From contig DAIEQT010000175.1 in assembly GCA_027347545.1 (NCBI GenBank), forward strand, positions 1-7,095: DNA of 7,095 nucleotides, read 5' to 3'. The notes under the pieces were generated by a model, which worked only from the letters and a program-made list of their open reading frames with translations, searched no databases and had not been told where the DNA came from. Both the position numbers and the translations under genes were made by a program. The stretch is from Ignavibacteria bacterium. GTDB lineage: Bacteria; Bacteroidota; Ignavibacteria; Ignavibacteriales; Melioribacteraceae. The number at the start of each line of letters is the position of its first letter. Within the stretch, counting starts at the first letter, position 1. This document shows, piece by piece, positions 1-7,095 of the stretch.

Positions 1-64
1 TTTCCATTACTGGTAAATCGGAATCGCTCCCCATTATAATTCCTACAACCGGTTTAGCAGCCAT
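1..64 (-). CDS. purE: N5-carboxyaminoimidazole ribonucleotide mutase, N-terminal fragment
   Basis: This is the first 21 codons of a gene that leaves the window at its left edge. The translation begins MAAKPVVGIIMGSDSDLPVM. The hydrophobic strand followed by MGSDSD is the hallmark N-terminal substrate- and phosphate-binding loop of PurE, the cytoplasmic enzyme of de novo purine synthesis that converts N5-CAIR to CAIR. The start is the ATG at 64-62. It is preceded by a good ribosome binding site, AGGAG at 74-70, with a five-base spacer, which fixes the start. A strong terminator at 161-196 lies upstream, so purE should have its own promoter in 65-160; I could not identify one convincingly there. 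Only the N-terminus is visible, so class I versus class II PurE cannot be settled directly, although the motif spelling fits the usual bacterial form. Confidence 0.9.
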   Translation of the reverse strand, partial: MAAKPVVGIIMGSDSDLPVME

Positions 65-160
65 TATTTCTCCTAACAAATATGATTTCTTTTGAGTATT
101 TAATTTTGTTGATGTAAAATAGTTTTAGGTAAGATAAAAACCAAAAACAGTAGTTACTAA

Positions 161-196
161 TAAAAAAGCGGAACCGGCAAAAGCCAACTCCGCTTT
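161..196 (-). terminator. Rho-independent terminator downstream of the GIN-domain lipoprotein gene
   Basis: A perfect 8-bp outer stem is formed by AAAGCGGA (165-172) and TCCGCTTT (189-196). Inside it is a 3x3 internal loop, then a GGC/GCC inner stem (176-178 with 183-185) closed by an AAAA loop. Read on the minus strand, the stem runs straight into TTTTTTATTA. It therefore terminates transcripts leaving the gene at 216-863 before they reach purE. On the plus strand no T-run follows the stem, so it is not obviously bidirectional. Confidence 0.85.
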
Positions 197-215
197 ACAA
201 GGAAGTAACACAAAT

Positions 216-863
216 TTATTTTCTGGTTATAGAACCAACACCGGAAACATTTGTTCTGGTTTTTTCCGGATTTCCGTAATAATCAATAGAACCAACACCG
301 GAAACAGAAGCATCCAGATATTCTTTTGCAAAGACATCCGCACTAGCTGCACCACTTACACAAATAAAACATTCTTTTGCTTTAAGCTCTTTTGCATCAA
401 TATTGCCGGCACCGGAGAGTTCTGCTCTAACTTTTTCAGCAATCCCCTTCAAATCAACATTACCAGCACCGCTTAAATTAACCGTAAACTCTTTCTCATT
501 TATTCCAACAACATCAACGTTATTAGCGCCGGAGGTTTCCAAAGCGCTCAGACTTGGCGTAGTTATATCAATTTGAATTTCTTTTTTTGGATTAAGATTC
601 TTTTTAGTGTCTATGTAGAGCGTTCCACCTTTTACAGAAGTTTTGATATACTGGAGAAGGTTTTCTTCTGCCGAGATACGAAGTGAAGGTGCTTTACCAA
701 CATAAACATTGATATTGAAAGCTCCGCCGGCATCTATTCTTGTGAACTCTTCAACGTTGCGGCTTTGCTCTTTCATTCTGCCGTTTCCGCGAACTCCCCA
801 AACTGTGCAAGCGCTAAAAGAAACTAAGGCAAGCAGCGCCGCTAAGATCATTCTATTTTTCAT
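216..863 (-). CDS. GIN-domain (DUF2807) lipoprotein with beta-helix repeats
   Basis: This is a 215-residue predicted lipoprotein. Residues 1-19 are a signal peptide with a basic start (MKNR), a hydrophobic core and the lipobox SFSAC, so Cys19 would be lipidated. The mature part matches the head GIN domain family (DUF2807). It opens with a beta segment around residues 37-66 (VEEFTRIDAGGAFNINVYVG), followed by a ladder of SGA/SGV rungs starting at residues 111, 131, 150, 170, 188 and 207. The 18-20 residue spacing is that expected of a right-handed beta-helix. The family is abundant in Bacteroidota, lies in the cell envelope, and has no firmly established biochemical role; adhesion or polymer binding is only a guess. 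A GTG at 875 would add four residues, but the ATG at 863 has GGAG six bases upstream and gives a cleaner signal peptide, so I chose it. The gene is divergent from the AAA+ gene and ends at a terminator. Confidence 0.85.
   Translation of the reverse strand: MKNRMILAALLALVSFSACTVWGVRGNGRMKEQSRNVEEFTRIDAGGAFNINVYVGKAPSLRISAEENLLQYIKTSVKGGTLYIDTKKNLNPKKEIQIDITTPSLSALETSGANNVDVVGINEKEFTVNLSGAGNVDLKGIAEKVRAELSGAGNIDAKELKAKECFICVSGAASADVFAKEYLDASVSGVGSIDYYGNPEKTRTNVSGVGSITRK
229..306. repeat. 21-bp exact direct repeat inside the GIN-domain gene
   Basis: The same 21 bases occur at 229-249 and 286-306, 57 bp (19 codons) apart and in the same reading frame. They encode the last two VSGVGSI rungs of the beta-helix. 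The shorter core ACACCGG/ACCGG pattern recurs more loosely further along the gene. Exact identity at the DNA level suggests recent duplication or gene conversion of one rung. Confidence 0.7.
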
Positions 864-1001
864 AATTTTCTCCACCTTTTGATGTTTTAGACGGACAAAT
901 AATAGAAAAGTTCTGGTAGGTTTGTTATAAGTTATTTAGATAATGCACTTAACTTCTTATATTAAATTCCGAAAATAAATTATGAATGAATCCCTATTGA
1001 T
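864..1001. promoter_or_regulatory. Divergent intergenic region, probable promoters for both flanking genes
   Basis: This AT-rich 138-bp gap separates two divergently oriented genes and must hold both promoters. For the plus strand, TTTAGA (935-940), a 17-base spacer and TATATT (958-963) resemble a sigma70-like -35/-10 pair; this is a weak match. I found no good TAnnTTTG Bacteroidota-type -7 element on either strand. A small imperfect inverted repeat (AAGTTA 929-934, TAACTT 950-955) overlaps the candidate promoter. The existence of promoters here is inferred from gene arrangement; the exact boxes are uncertain. Confidence 0.35.
870..876 (-). promoter_or_regulatory. Ribosome binding site that decides the GIN-domain lipoprotein start
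   Basis: On the minus strand this reads GGTGGAG. GGAG ends six bases before the ATG at 863-861. It contains the competing upstream GTG start (875-873), which has no good Shine-Dalgarno of its own, so the ATG is the better start. Confidence 0.65.
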
Positions 1002-4000
1002 ATGAGCTTTTTTACTAGTGATGAGGATTTGAACCGACTACAAGCCGAGGCGTTTGATCACCTTTGGAACGGGCGTTATAGGCTAGCACTTCCGATTGCT
1101 GAAAAAGTATTTCAAATAAGGCCGGATGACAGCGATGCTGCAATCTGTTTAGCGTGGGCTCAGCTTGAAAATGGCAATCCGGTTAAAGCTATGGAGTTTG
1201 CTAATCTTGCCGTAGAGCTCAAAGGTGACTCTGTAAAGGCACGCGTTTACCGCGCCTATCTACTTTCCCGCATGAGCATTTTTGAAGGCGCAATAGCCGA
1301 TCTGGATCAATCAATTGATAAACAGAAAGAAACTCTAGCTTGGTCTTATCTTAACAAAGCAAGGTCTCTTGCCGGAATTCATAAATATGATGATGCAAGC
1401 CAGACCTTGGATTTAGCTGTAATTATAGACGAAGGCAGACACAAAAATTGGAAAGACTTGCATACATGGATTGAGAAAGCCAAAACAATTTCTCAAATTA
1501 AAAAACTTGTTTCCGAACAAGGATTGGCATTTGCTCACCAACAAGCCTACGAAGCAATAAAGGCAAAAGAGTTTTGGTTCTCTCTTCTTCTTGCAAGAAA
1601 GATTCTTGAAGAACAGCAAGATAATGAAGCGGAATTGATCGAACTTGAATCTATGCTTCATCTTTTCCAGATTCGTCCTGCACTTAAAAAAGCCATGCAG
1701 TTACAAGCAAAGTTTAAGGACAATGACCGCTTCATAAATGTTTATGCCAACCTTAAAAGGTATAACGAACTTGAAAAGGAACAAGATTCGCTTACATCGA
1801 AAAAAATTACTAAGCTAAAAGAGAGATTAACACGCTCAATCGTTTCGGAACCGGTTGAATACCGCTACGACTCCTTCTTCTATCCAAACGATTACGCGGA
1901 TGTGTTCTCAATAAAAATATTTGATGTTGATTACGAAGCTAAGACCGGCAACAGAAATTACTCAAGACAATTTGATCAAGGCACAATAAGGTTTGGTGCC
2001 GAAATTATCTTCAACAACCATTTCTATCAAAAAAATGAAAAACGTTTGGACGGTTTCGCGGTTTGGTATTTTAACGACTTTGAAACTTACCGCAACAATT
2101 TTCAGATAAATGTTAAGAAAGATTGGGATTCAGTAATCTACGTTCAGACATGGGAAAAAAGTAAGCTTGCAAAGAACGGACAAGCGAAAGTTGAGATTTA
2201 CCTAAACAACTTTAAAGTAGCTGAAAAATATTTTGTTATAAATACAACTACTATTGCGGAAGAGCCGGAGAGGCAAAAGGAAACTTCTACACCGCCAAGT
2301 AAAAAGACTTCCGATGAAACTACCGAGAAAATCCGGGAACCGAGAAAAGTACGCCCGCTAAACGAACTTTTGGCAGAGCTAAATTCATTCACCGGACTTT
2401 CAAACATAAAAGAAGCGGTTAAAAACTTTGTTTCTTATTTAGAGTTTCTGAAAGAAAGAAAGCGGCTTGGCTTAAAAGCAGAAGACAATATTTCCATCAA
2501 CGCAGTTTTTCTTGGCAATCCCGGTACAGGTAAAACCACAATTGCTAGAATGCTCGGCGACATATTTTACGCGATGGGAATTTTGCAAAATGGTCACGTT
2601 GTAGAAGTTGACCGCTCTGCTCTTGTTGGAGAGTATGTTGGGCAAACCGCGCAGAAAACTGAAAAACTGATTAATGATGCCATTGGCGGTGTGTTATTTA
2701 TTGATGAAGCTTATACGCTTGTGAAGAAAGGCGCAACAAACGATTTTGGGCAAGAAGCAATTGATATTCTGCTTAAACGAATGGAAGACCGCAAAGGAGA
2801 ATTTGTTGTTATCGTTGGCGGTTATACAGACGAAATGAATTCGTTTATGAATTCGAATCCAGGCTTGAAATCCCGATTTACACACACATTTGTTTTTGAA
2901 GATTACACTCCTGATGAACTGATTTTAATTTTTGAAGACTCGCTCAAAAAAGAAGATTATATCCTCGCCGCTGATGCAAAGGAAATTCTGAAAAAAGAAT
3001 TTATGACTCTTTATCGGGCTCGTGATAAATCTTTTGGCAATGCTAGACTTATACGCAAACTGTTTGAAAACGCTAAGGTCAATCTCAGTAAAATTTGTGT
3101 TGAACTTCCTGAAGATAAACGCACCAAAGAAATGATGACAACTTTTACAGAGGAAGTCATCAACAAGAGTTTTGCAAAAAGCTCTGGCAAAGAAGTCCAC
3201 ATCCCTATTAATGAAGAGCAGCTTGCCGAAGCTTTGGGAGAACTAAACAGTCTTGTTGGATTAACTTCACTCAAAAAAGAAGTTGAAGACATGGTTAAAC
3301 TTGCCCGCTTCTTTAATGAACAAGGTGAAGACATTAAGAAAGTTTTCAGCGAGCATATTCTTTTCCTTGGAAATCCAGGCACCGGGAAAACAACTGTGGC
3401 AAGAATTATCGGCAAAATTTATTCTTCACTTGGCATTTTGCCTAAAGGACATTTAGTTGAAACAGACCGTCAAGGTTTGGTAGCCGGTTTTGTTGGGCAG
3501 ACTGCCGAGAAAACAAAAAGCATGGTTGATAGTGCAATCGGAGGGATGTTATTTATTGATGAAGCTTACGCGCTTGCAAAACAAGGCGATTCCGGAAGTG
3601 ATTTTGGAAAAGAAGCTATAGATATTCTTTTGAAGCGGATGGAAGATGACAGGGGCAAATTCATAGTAATTGCCGCCGGTTACACAGAAGAAATGCAGAA
3701 GTTTGTTTCAAGCAATCCGGGAATTCAATCTCGGTTTAGTAAATCTTTCTCGTTCGATGATTATGACCCGAGCGAATTAATCGAAATTGTTCACCGCTCT
3801 ATACATAAAGAGAACAAAAAGTTATCTAAGGAAGCTGAAGACAAATTAAAGATGCATTTCGAGTACGTTTACAAAACAAGAGACAAAAAGTTTGGCAACG
3901 CGAGAATTGTGAGAAACATTTTAGATGCAGTTAAGCAGAAAACCCTTTTGCGTATTGCGGATATTCCGGTGAGTGAACGCACGGAAGAAAAGCTAAATAC

Positions 4001-4889
4001 AATTGAACTTAACGATATAAAAGAAGTATTGAACCGCGAAGTTGAAGCTAGAAACTATGAAGTAAAGGGCGATCCTCTTGTTCTGCAAAATGAAATTAAT
4101 GAACTGAACAATCTTGTTGGACTTGAGAATGTAAAACATGAAGTCTTTAAGCTGATTAGTTTTGCTAAAATTTCCCAACTAAAAAAAGAAAAGGGACTTC
4201 AATCGCTTGAAAGGAATCTGCATTCAATTTTTATTGGAAACCCCGGTACCGGTAAAAGAACAGTTTCCAAGTTGATGAACAAGATTTTTAAGGAACTTGG
4301 CGTTTTACAAAAAGGGCATATACTTGAAGTTGACCGCTCTGATTTTATAGCAAGTTATCAAGATCAAACACCGATAAAAACAGAAAAACTCTTGCAACAA
4401 GCGCTTGGCGGAACACTATTTATTAGAGATGCATCTTCCCTCTTCCGTGAAGATGATCCGTTTGGCGCTGAAGCTGTAGAAACAATTATCAAACGGATGG
4501 AAGATTCCAAAGGTAAATTTGTTTTAATTCTTTCCGGCACTCAAAGTGAAATGAAAAAGATGCTAGACTCACATCGTGGAATTACTTCTTACTTTCCAAA
4601 CATTTTCACTTTTGATGACTACAATCCGCGACAGTTGCTTGCCATAGCTTCCAGCATTGCGGAAAAGAACGGCTACAATCTGGATGAAGGCGCTTTACAA
4701 GAATTGCTTGACCGTTTCCATAAACTTTACCACGCTAGAACTGAGGTTTTCCAGAACGGAATAATTGCTCGTAACATTCTTTACTCGGCAATCACAAACC
4801 AAGAAGAAAGGATTTTCAGTGTTTACGAAAAAGCTGACGTTGATTTGAAAACGATAATCCTTGAAGACATAGAAAAAATTTCCATCTAA
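1002..4889 (+). CDS. Large TPR / beta-domain / triple CbxX-CfxQ-type AAA+ protein
   Basis: 1295 residues, no signal peptide or membrane segment, so cytoplasmic. Order: about four TPRs (13-143) and further helices to ~275; an unrecognised aromatic-rich beta domain (282-415); a polar linker (419-449); then three AAA+ modules of the CbxX/CfxQ (SpoVK/EccA-like) family at about 453-720, 741-1010 and 1028-1290. Modules 1 and 2 have Walker A GNPGTGKTT (K511, K796), pore-loop aromatics (Y545, F830), Walker B LFIDEAY (D568/E569, D853/E854), an Arg finger in SRF (R625, R911) and GNAR sensor 2 (R682, R968). Module 3 keeps K1085 but reads GKRT, IRDAS, SYF and NGII at these sites, so it is probably inactive. 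The family remodels proteins as hexamers (CbbX activates red-type RuBisCO; EccA, also TPR plus CbxX, serves type VII secretion), but no such partner is visible here. The start lacks a Shine-Dalgarno. The substrate is unknown. Confidence 0.9.
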   Translation: MSFFTSDEDLNRLQAEAFDHLWNGRYRLALPIAEKVFQIRPDDSDAAICLAWAQLENGNPVKAMEFANLAVELKGDSVKARVYRAYLLSRMSIFEGAIADLDQSIDKQKETLAWSYLNKARSLAGIHKYDDASQTLDLAVIIDEGRHKNWKDLHTWIEKAKTISQIKKLVSEQGLAFAHQQAYEAIKAKEFWFSLLLARKILEEQQDNEAELIELESMLHLFQIRPALKKAMQLQAKFKDNDRFINVYANLKRYNELEKEQDSLTSKKITKLKERLTRSIVSEPVEYRYDSFFYPNDYADVFSIKIFDVDYEAKTGNRNYSRQFDQGTIRFGAEIIFNNHFYQKNEKRLDGFAVWYFNDFETYRNNFQINVKKDWDSVIYVQTWEKSKLAKNGQAKVEIYLNNFKVAEKYFVINTTTIAEEPERQKETSTPPSKKTSDETTEKIREPRKVRPLNELLAELNSFTGLSNIKEAVKNFVSYLEFLKERKRLGLKAEDNISINAVFLGNPGTGKTTIARMLGDIFYAMGILQNGHVVEVDRSALVGEYVGQTAQKTEKLINDAIGGVLFIDEAYTLVKKGATNDFGQEAIDILLKRMEDRKGEFVVIVGGYTDEMNSFMNSNPGLKSRFTHTFVFEDYTPDELILIFEDSLKKEDYILAADAKEILKKEFMTLYRARDKSFGNARLIRKLFENAKVNLSKICVELPEDKRTKEMMTTFTEEVINKSFAKSSGKEVHIPINEEQLAEALGELNSLVGLTSLKKEVEDMVKLARFFNEQGEDIKKVFSEHILFLGNPGTGKTTVARIIGKIYSSLGILPKGHLVETDRQGLVAGFVGQTAEKTKSMVDSAIGGMLFIDEAYALAKQGDSGSDFGKEAIDILLKRMEDDRGKFIVIAAGYTEEMQKFVSSNPGIQSRFSKSFSFDDYDPSELIEIVHRSIHKENKKLSKEAEDKLKMHFEYVYKTRDKKFGNARIVRNILDAVKQKTLLRIADIPVSERTEEKLNTIELNDIKEVLNREVEARNYEVKGDPLVLQNEINELNNLVGLENVKHEVFKLISFAKISQLKKEKGLQSLERNLHSIFIGNPGTGKRTVSKLMNKIFKELGVLQKGHILEVDRSDFIASYQDQTPIKTEKLLQQALGGTLFIRDASSLFREDDPFGAEAVETIIKRMEDSKGKFVLILSGTQSEMKKMLDSHRGITSYFPNIFTFDDYNPRQLLAIASSIAEKNGYNLDEGALQELLDRFHKLYHARTEVFQNGIIARNILYSAITNQEERIFSVYEKADVDLKTIILEDIEKISI

Positions 4890-4901
4890 ACTTACCATAG
4901 C

Positions 4902-5627
4902 ATGCTGCAAATAAATGAACTAGAAAAAAAATACGGTTCTTTTGAAGCCGTTAATAAAATTAATCTTACAGTTGCCAAGGGTGAACTGTTCGGTTTCTTG
5001 GGACCAAACGGTGCTGGCAAGACTACAACTATCAAAATGATTACAGGTTTGCTTTCACCTACAAACGGGAATATTCTGCTGAACGGTATTGATGTGTGGA
5101 CAAAACCAATAGAATCCAAAATGAAAATTGGATATATACCTGACCAGCCTTTTCTTTACGACAAACTTACAGGCAGAGAATTCCTTTTCTTCAGCGGCGG
5201 GCTTTATGAACTGCCGCATAATAAGCTGAAGAGCAACGTTGATGAGATGATTGAGCAGCTTAAAATTGGCAGCTGGATTGACAAGCGTACAGAAGAATAT
5301 TCTCAAGGAATGAGGCAGAGAATTGTTATTGCCTCTGCATTCATACACGAGCCGGATTTAATTGTTGTTGATGAACCGATGATCGGTCTCGATCCTCAAA
5401 GTGCTTTTCTCGTAAAGAAACTTTTTGTTGATTCGGCAAAGAAAGGAATTACTGTTTTTATGTCCACTCACTCCTTAAATGTAGTGGAAGATATTTGCAC
5501 AGATGTCGGCATCATCAATAAAGGTAAAATCATTTTCAGAGATAAAATTGCCGAACTGCATAAGCTTAAACAAAAACACGATAGCAGCATTGAAGAATTA
5601 TTCATAGAATTAACAGAAGATGAATGA
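4902..5627 (+). CDS. ABC-2-type transporter ATP-binding protein
   Basis: This is a complete 241-residue nucleotide-binding subunit of an ABC transporter, of usual length for a single-domain ABC ATPase. Visible motifs in order are Walker A GPNGAGKTT (34-42, K40), Q-loop Gln82 (IPDQPF), a signature YSQGM (133-137, in place of LSGGQ, common in ABC-2/EcsA-like exporters), Walker B LIVVDE (153-158, catalytic E158), D-loop GLDP (162-165) and the switch His190 (STHS). All catalytic residues are present, so it should be active. It should sit on the cytoplasmic face of the membrane and power the permease encoded next. It starts 12 bases after the AAA+ gene with no terminator between, and its TGA overlaps the permease ATG (ATGA), which points to translational coupling. 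No clear Shine-Dalgarno precedes the ATG. The transported substrate cannot be deduced. Confidence 0.93.
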   Translation: MLQINELEKKYGSFEAVNKINLTVAKGELFGFLGPNGAGKTTTIKMITGLLSPTNGNILLNGIDVWTKPIESKMKIGYIPDQPFLYDKLTGREFLFFSGGLYELPHNKLKSNVDEMIEQLKIGSWIDKRTEEYSQGMRQRIVIASAFIHEPDLIVVDEPMIGLDPQSAFLVKKLFVDSAKKGITVFMSTHSLNVVEDICTDVGIINKGKIIFRDKIAELHKLKQKHDSSIEELFIELTEDE

Positions 5628-7095
5628 AACAGATTCTTCACATACTCAAGTACAAGTTCTTCGCATTTATAAGGCTGGACTCCAAGTTTTCGGCAGCCAG
5701 CTTGCTCAAAAGCATAGGAAGCACATTTATTTATACCGCATTTGCAGTTGGTGCGTTTTACTTTGCTAAAACGCTCATAAATTTTTTACTTATTGAAGTT
5801 ACTGTAGGACAGTTTCTCCTTCACGAGTTTATCTCTATGATTCTTTTCATTTTCTTTATGTCAATTAATATTGGCAACATAATTGTTTCCTATTCCACAC
5901 TTTACAAATCATCCGAAGTTAATTTTCTGCTTACAAAACCAATTGAACCGGCTAAGATTTTCACCATAAAGTTTCTAGATAATTTTTTCTACAGTTCTTC
6001 TACTTTGCTGATGATTCTTTTCGCGCTGCTTCTTGGCTATACATTTTATTTCCAACTTGGCATTAGTCAATTTTTAGTTCTGGTTTTGAATTTCATTCCT
6101 TTTATGGTTAGTGCTGGTAGTTTAGGAGTAATGTTATTATTAGCAGTGATATTGTTAGCAAATCGCTTTGGTGTTAAGAGAGTTGCATACACTATAACCG
6201 GAGGATATGTTGCAATCTTTTTTTTCTTTTTTAGAATAAATTCGCCGAGGCATTTGGTAAGAACAGTTCTTCACCACTATCCATTTATTAACAAAGATGT
6301 TTATCTAGAAAACCTTATACCTTCAGTTATAAAAATATTGCCAAACAATTGGCTTTCTCAGACTGCCTACTGGACGCTACACGGTAATACTTACAAAGTA
6401 ATTTTATTTACTATGCTGCAACTTGGCTTAGCTGTTTTTCTTTTCAGTTTAGCTTATCATCTAGGGAAAAAATATTATTTCCAAACTTGGCTTGTAAACC
6501 ACAAATTAACTGCAGAGTTGAATTCGGACAGAAAAAAGATTACTCAATTTTTTAATCCAAACGCTTCAATAGCAATTTCTAGCCAAGTTAAATCTATTTT
6601 AAGGAAAGACTTTCTTGTATTCTTACGTGAGCCAAGCCAGGTAATACACTCGCTTGTGCTTCTTTTTCTGATGATTGTTTTTGTCGTAAGCGTGGCCGGA
6701 ATAAAATTCGTTGGGCTCGGCAATTTTTATCTTCAGACAATGATTTATCTGGCGATTTTCATTTTTAACTTATTGCTCATTACTACTCTTTCGCTGCGTT
6801 TTATCTTCCCATTGATTTCTCTGGAGGGACATACATTTTGGAAATTGAAATCAGCGCCGGTCTCAAATACGAAGTATATTCTCAGCAAGCTTTACGCCGT
6901 GGCAATTATTGTACTCTCTATCAGTGTAATACTTAGCTTCTTTTCGAATTACAAGTTTGATTTTATTTTAATCGCGTTTTCTTTAATCGTAACCGTTATA
7001 GCTGCAATTACAATCGTTTCGATAAATTTTGGTATGGGGGGCCTGTTCGCTAATTATAAAGAGAAAAACCCGATTCGTGTTTCATCATCTCAAGG
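5624..7095 (+). CDS. ABC exporter permease, large multi-spanning type (incomplete at right edge)
   Basis: An open frame starts at the ATG overlapping the preceding stop and runs without a stop to the edge: 490 codons plus two bases, C-terminus missing. About ten hydrophobic segments are visible, roughly at residues 32-57, 68-92, 121-145, 150-180, 186-203, 257-280, 340-362, 371-398, 422-441 and 446-470. Cytoplasmic motifs resemble those I recall for the putative ABC exporter family (Pfam ABC_tran_2): VNFLLTKPIEPAKIF (99-113), a charged RKDFLVFLREPSQ stretch (327-339), LEGHTFWKLKSAPVS (400-414) and ENP-like KNPIRVSSSQ near the edge. It most likely forms the membrane channel for the ATPase encoded immediately upstream. 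There is no nucleotide-binding domain in the visible part. The family assignment is from motif memory and is less certain than the permease call itself; the substrate is unknown. Confidence 0.85.
   Translation, partial: MKQILHILKYKFFAFIRLDSKFSAASLLKSIGSTFIYTAFAVGAFYFAKTLINFLLIEVTVGQFLLHEFISMILFIFFMSINIGNIIVSYSTLYKSSEVNFLLTKPIEPAKIFTIKFLDNFFYSSSTLLMILFALLLGYTFYFQLGISQFLVLVLNFIPFMVSAGSLGVMLLLAVILLANRFGVKRVAYTITGGYVAIFFFFFRINSPRHLVRTVLHHYPFINKDVYLENLIPSVIKILPNNWLSQTAYWTLHGNTYKVILFTMLQLGLAVFLFSLAYHLGKKYYFQTWLVNHKLTAELNSDRKKITQFFNPNASIAISSQVKSILRKDFLVFLREPSQVIHSLVLLFLMIVFVVSVAGIKFVGLGNFYLQTMIYLAIFIFNLLLITTLSLRFIFPLISLEGHTFWKLKSAPVSNTKYILSKLYAVAIIVLSISVILSFFSNYKFDFILIAFSLIVTVIAAITIVSINFGMGGLFANYKEKNPIRVSSSQ

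Noticed and set aside
86..93. CATATTTG-like -7 box for purE on the minus strand
   Set aside because: It resembles the Bacteroidota TAnnTTTG element with one mismatch, but it would put the transcript start in the ribosome binding site and has no TTTG about 20 bases upstream.
929..955. Inverted repeat AAGTTA/TAACTT as an operator or hairpin
   Set aside because: Only six AT-rich base pairs with a 15-base loop; easily expected by chance in this composition.
1413..1661. Minus-strand open frame opposite the TPR region
   Set aside because: It lies entirely within the AAA+ gene on the opposite strand, has no Shine-Dalgarno that I can see and has a composition typical of antisense shadow frames; the other antisense frames inside 2198-5348 were dismissed for the same reason.
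2256..2348. Frameshift or gene fusion junction at the low-complexity linker
   Set aside because: The frame is open and codon use does not change on either side; a polar Pro/Ser/Thr/Lys/Glu linker between domains explains it.
3011..3415. 134-residue minus-strand open frame across AAA+ modules 1 and 2
   Set aside because: It is the longest antisense frame, but its apparent order comes from reading the conserved Walker A and sensor-2 coding sequence backwards; no recognisable domain.
1002..4889. RuBisCO activase (CbbX) or type VII secretion EccA identity for the AAA+ protein
   Set aside because: The AAA+ modules are of that family, but module number, the extra beta domain and the lack of RuBisCO or ESX genes nearby do not support either specific name.

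Overview
The window is AT-rich and gene-dense. It probably comes from the Bacteroidota/Ignavibacteria side of the FCB group. This is an inference from the GIN-domain (DUF2807) lipoprotein, from weak or absent Shine-Dalgarno sequences before the plus-strand genes, and from the codon use; no rRNA or other taxonomic marker is present. I see no mobile element, CRISPR array, tRNA or rRNA gene.

Layout. Positions 1-64 (minus) hold the first 21 codons of purE, which runs off the left edge. Positions 65-215 are non-coding and contain a clear minus-strand intrinsic terminator (161-196) that separates purE from the next minus-strand gene. Positions 216-863 (minus) encode a secreted lipoprotein with a GIN domain, built as a repetitive beta-helix. 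Positions 864-1001 are a short divergent promoter region. From 1002 to the right edge, three plus-strand genes are packed like an operon. The first encodes a 1295-residue TPR / beta-domain / triple CbxX-CfxQ AAA+ protein (1002-4889). Twelve bases later comes an ABC-2-type ATP-binding protein (4902-5627). Its stop codon overlaps the ATG of a large polytopic permease by four bases (5624 to the edge, incomplete).

How they may work together. The ABC ATPase and the permease almost certainly form one exporter. The giant AAA+ protein sits directly upstream with no terminator between them, so it is probably co-transcribed; whether it acts on the exporter is unknown. The most notable point is that the third AAA+ module has lost several ATPase signature residues (Walker A Thr, Walker B Asp-Glu, Arg finger, sensor-2 Arg) that its two sister modules keep. 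It therefore looks like a structural or regulatory pseudo-ATPase fused to two active ones. The left-hand minus-strand genes look unrelated housekeeping and surface functions.
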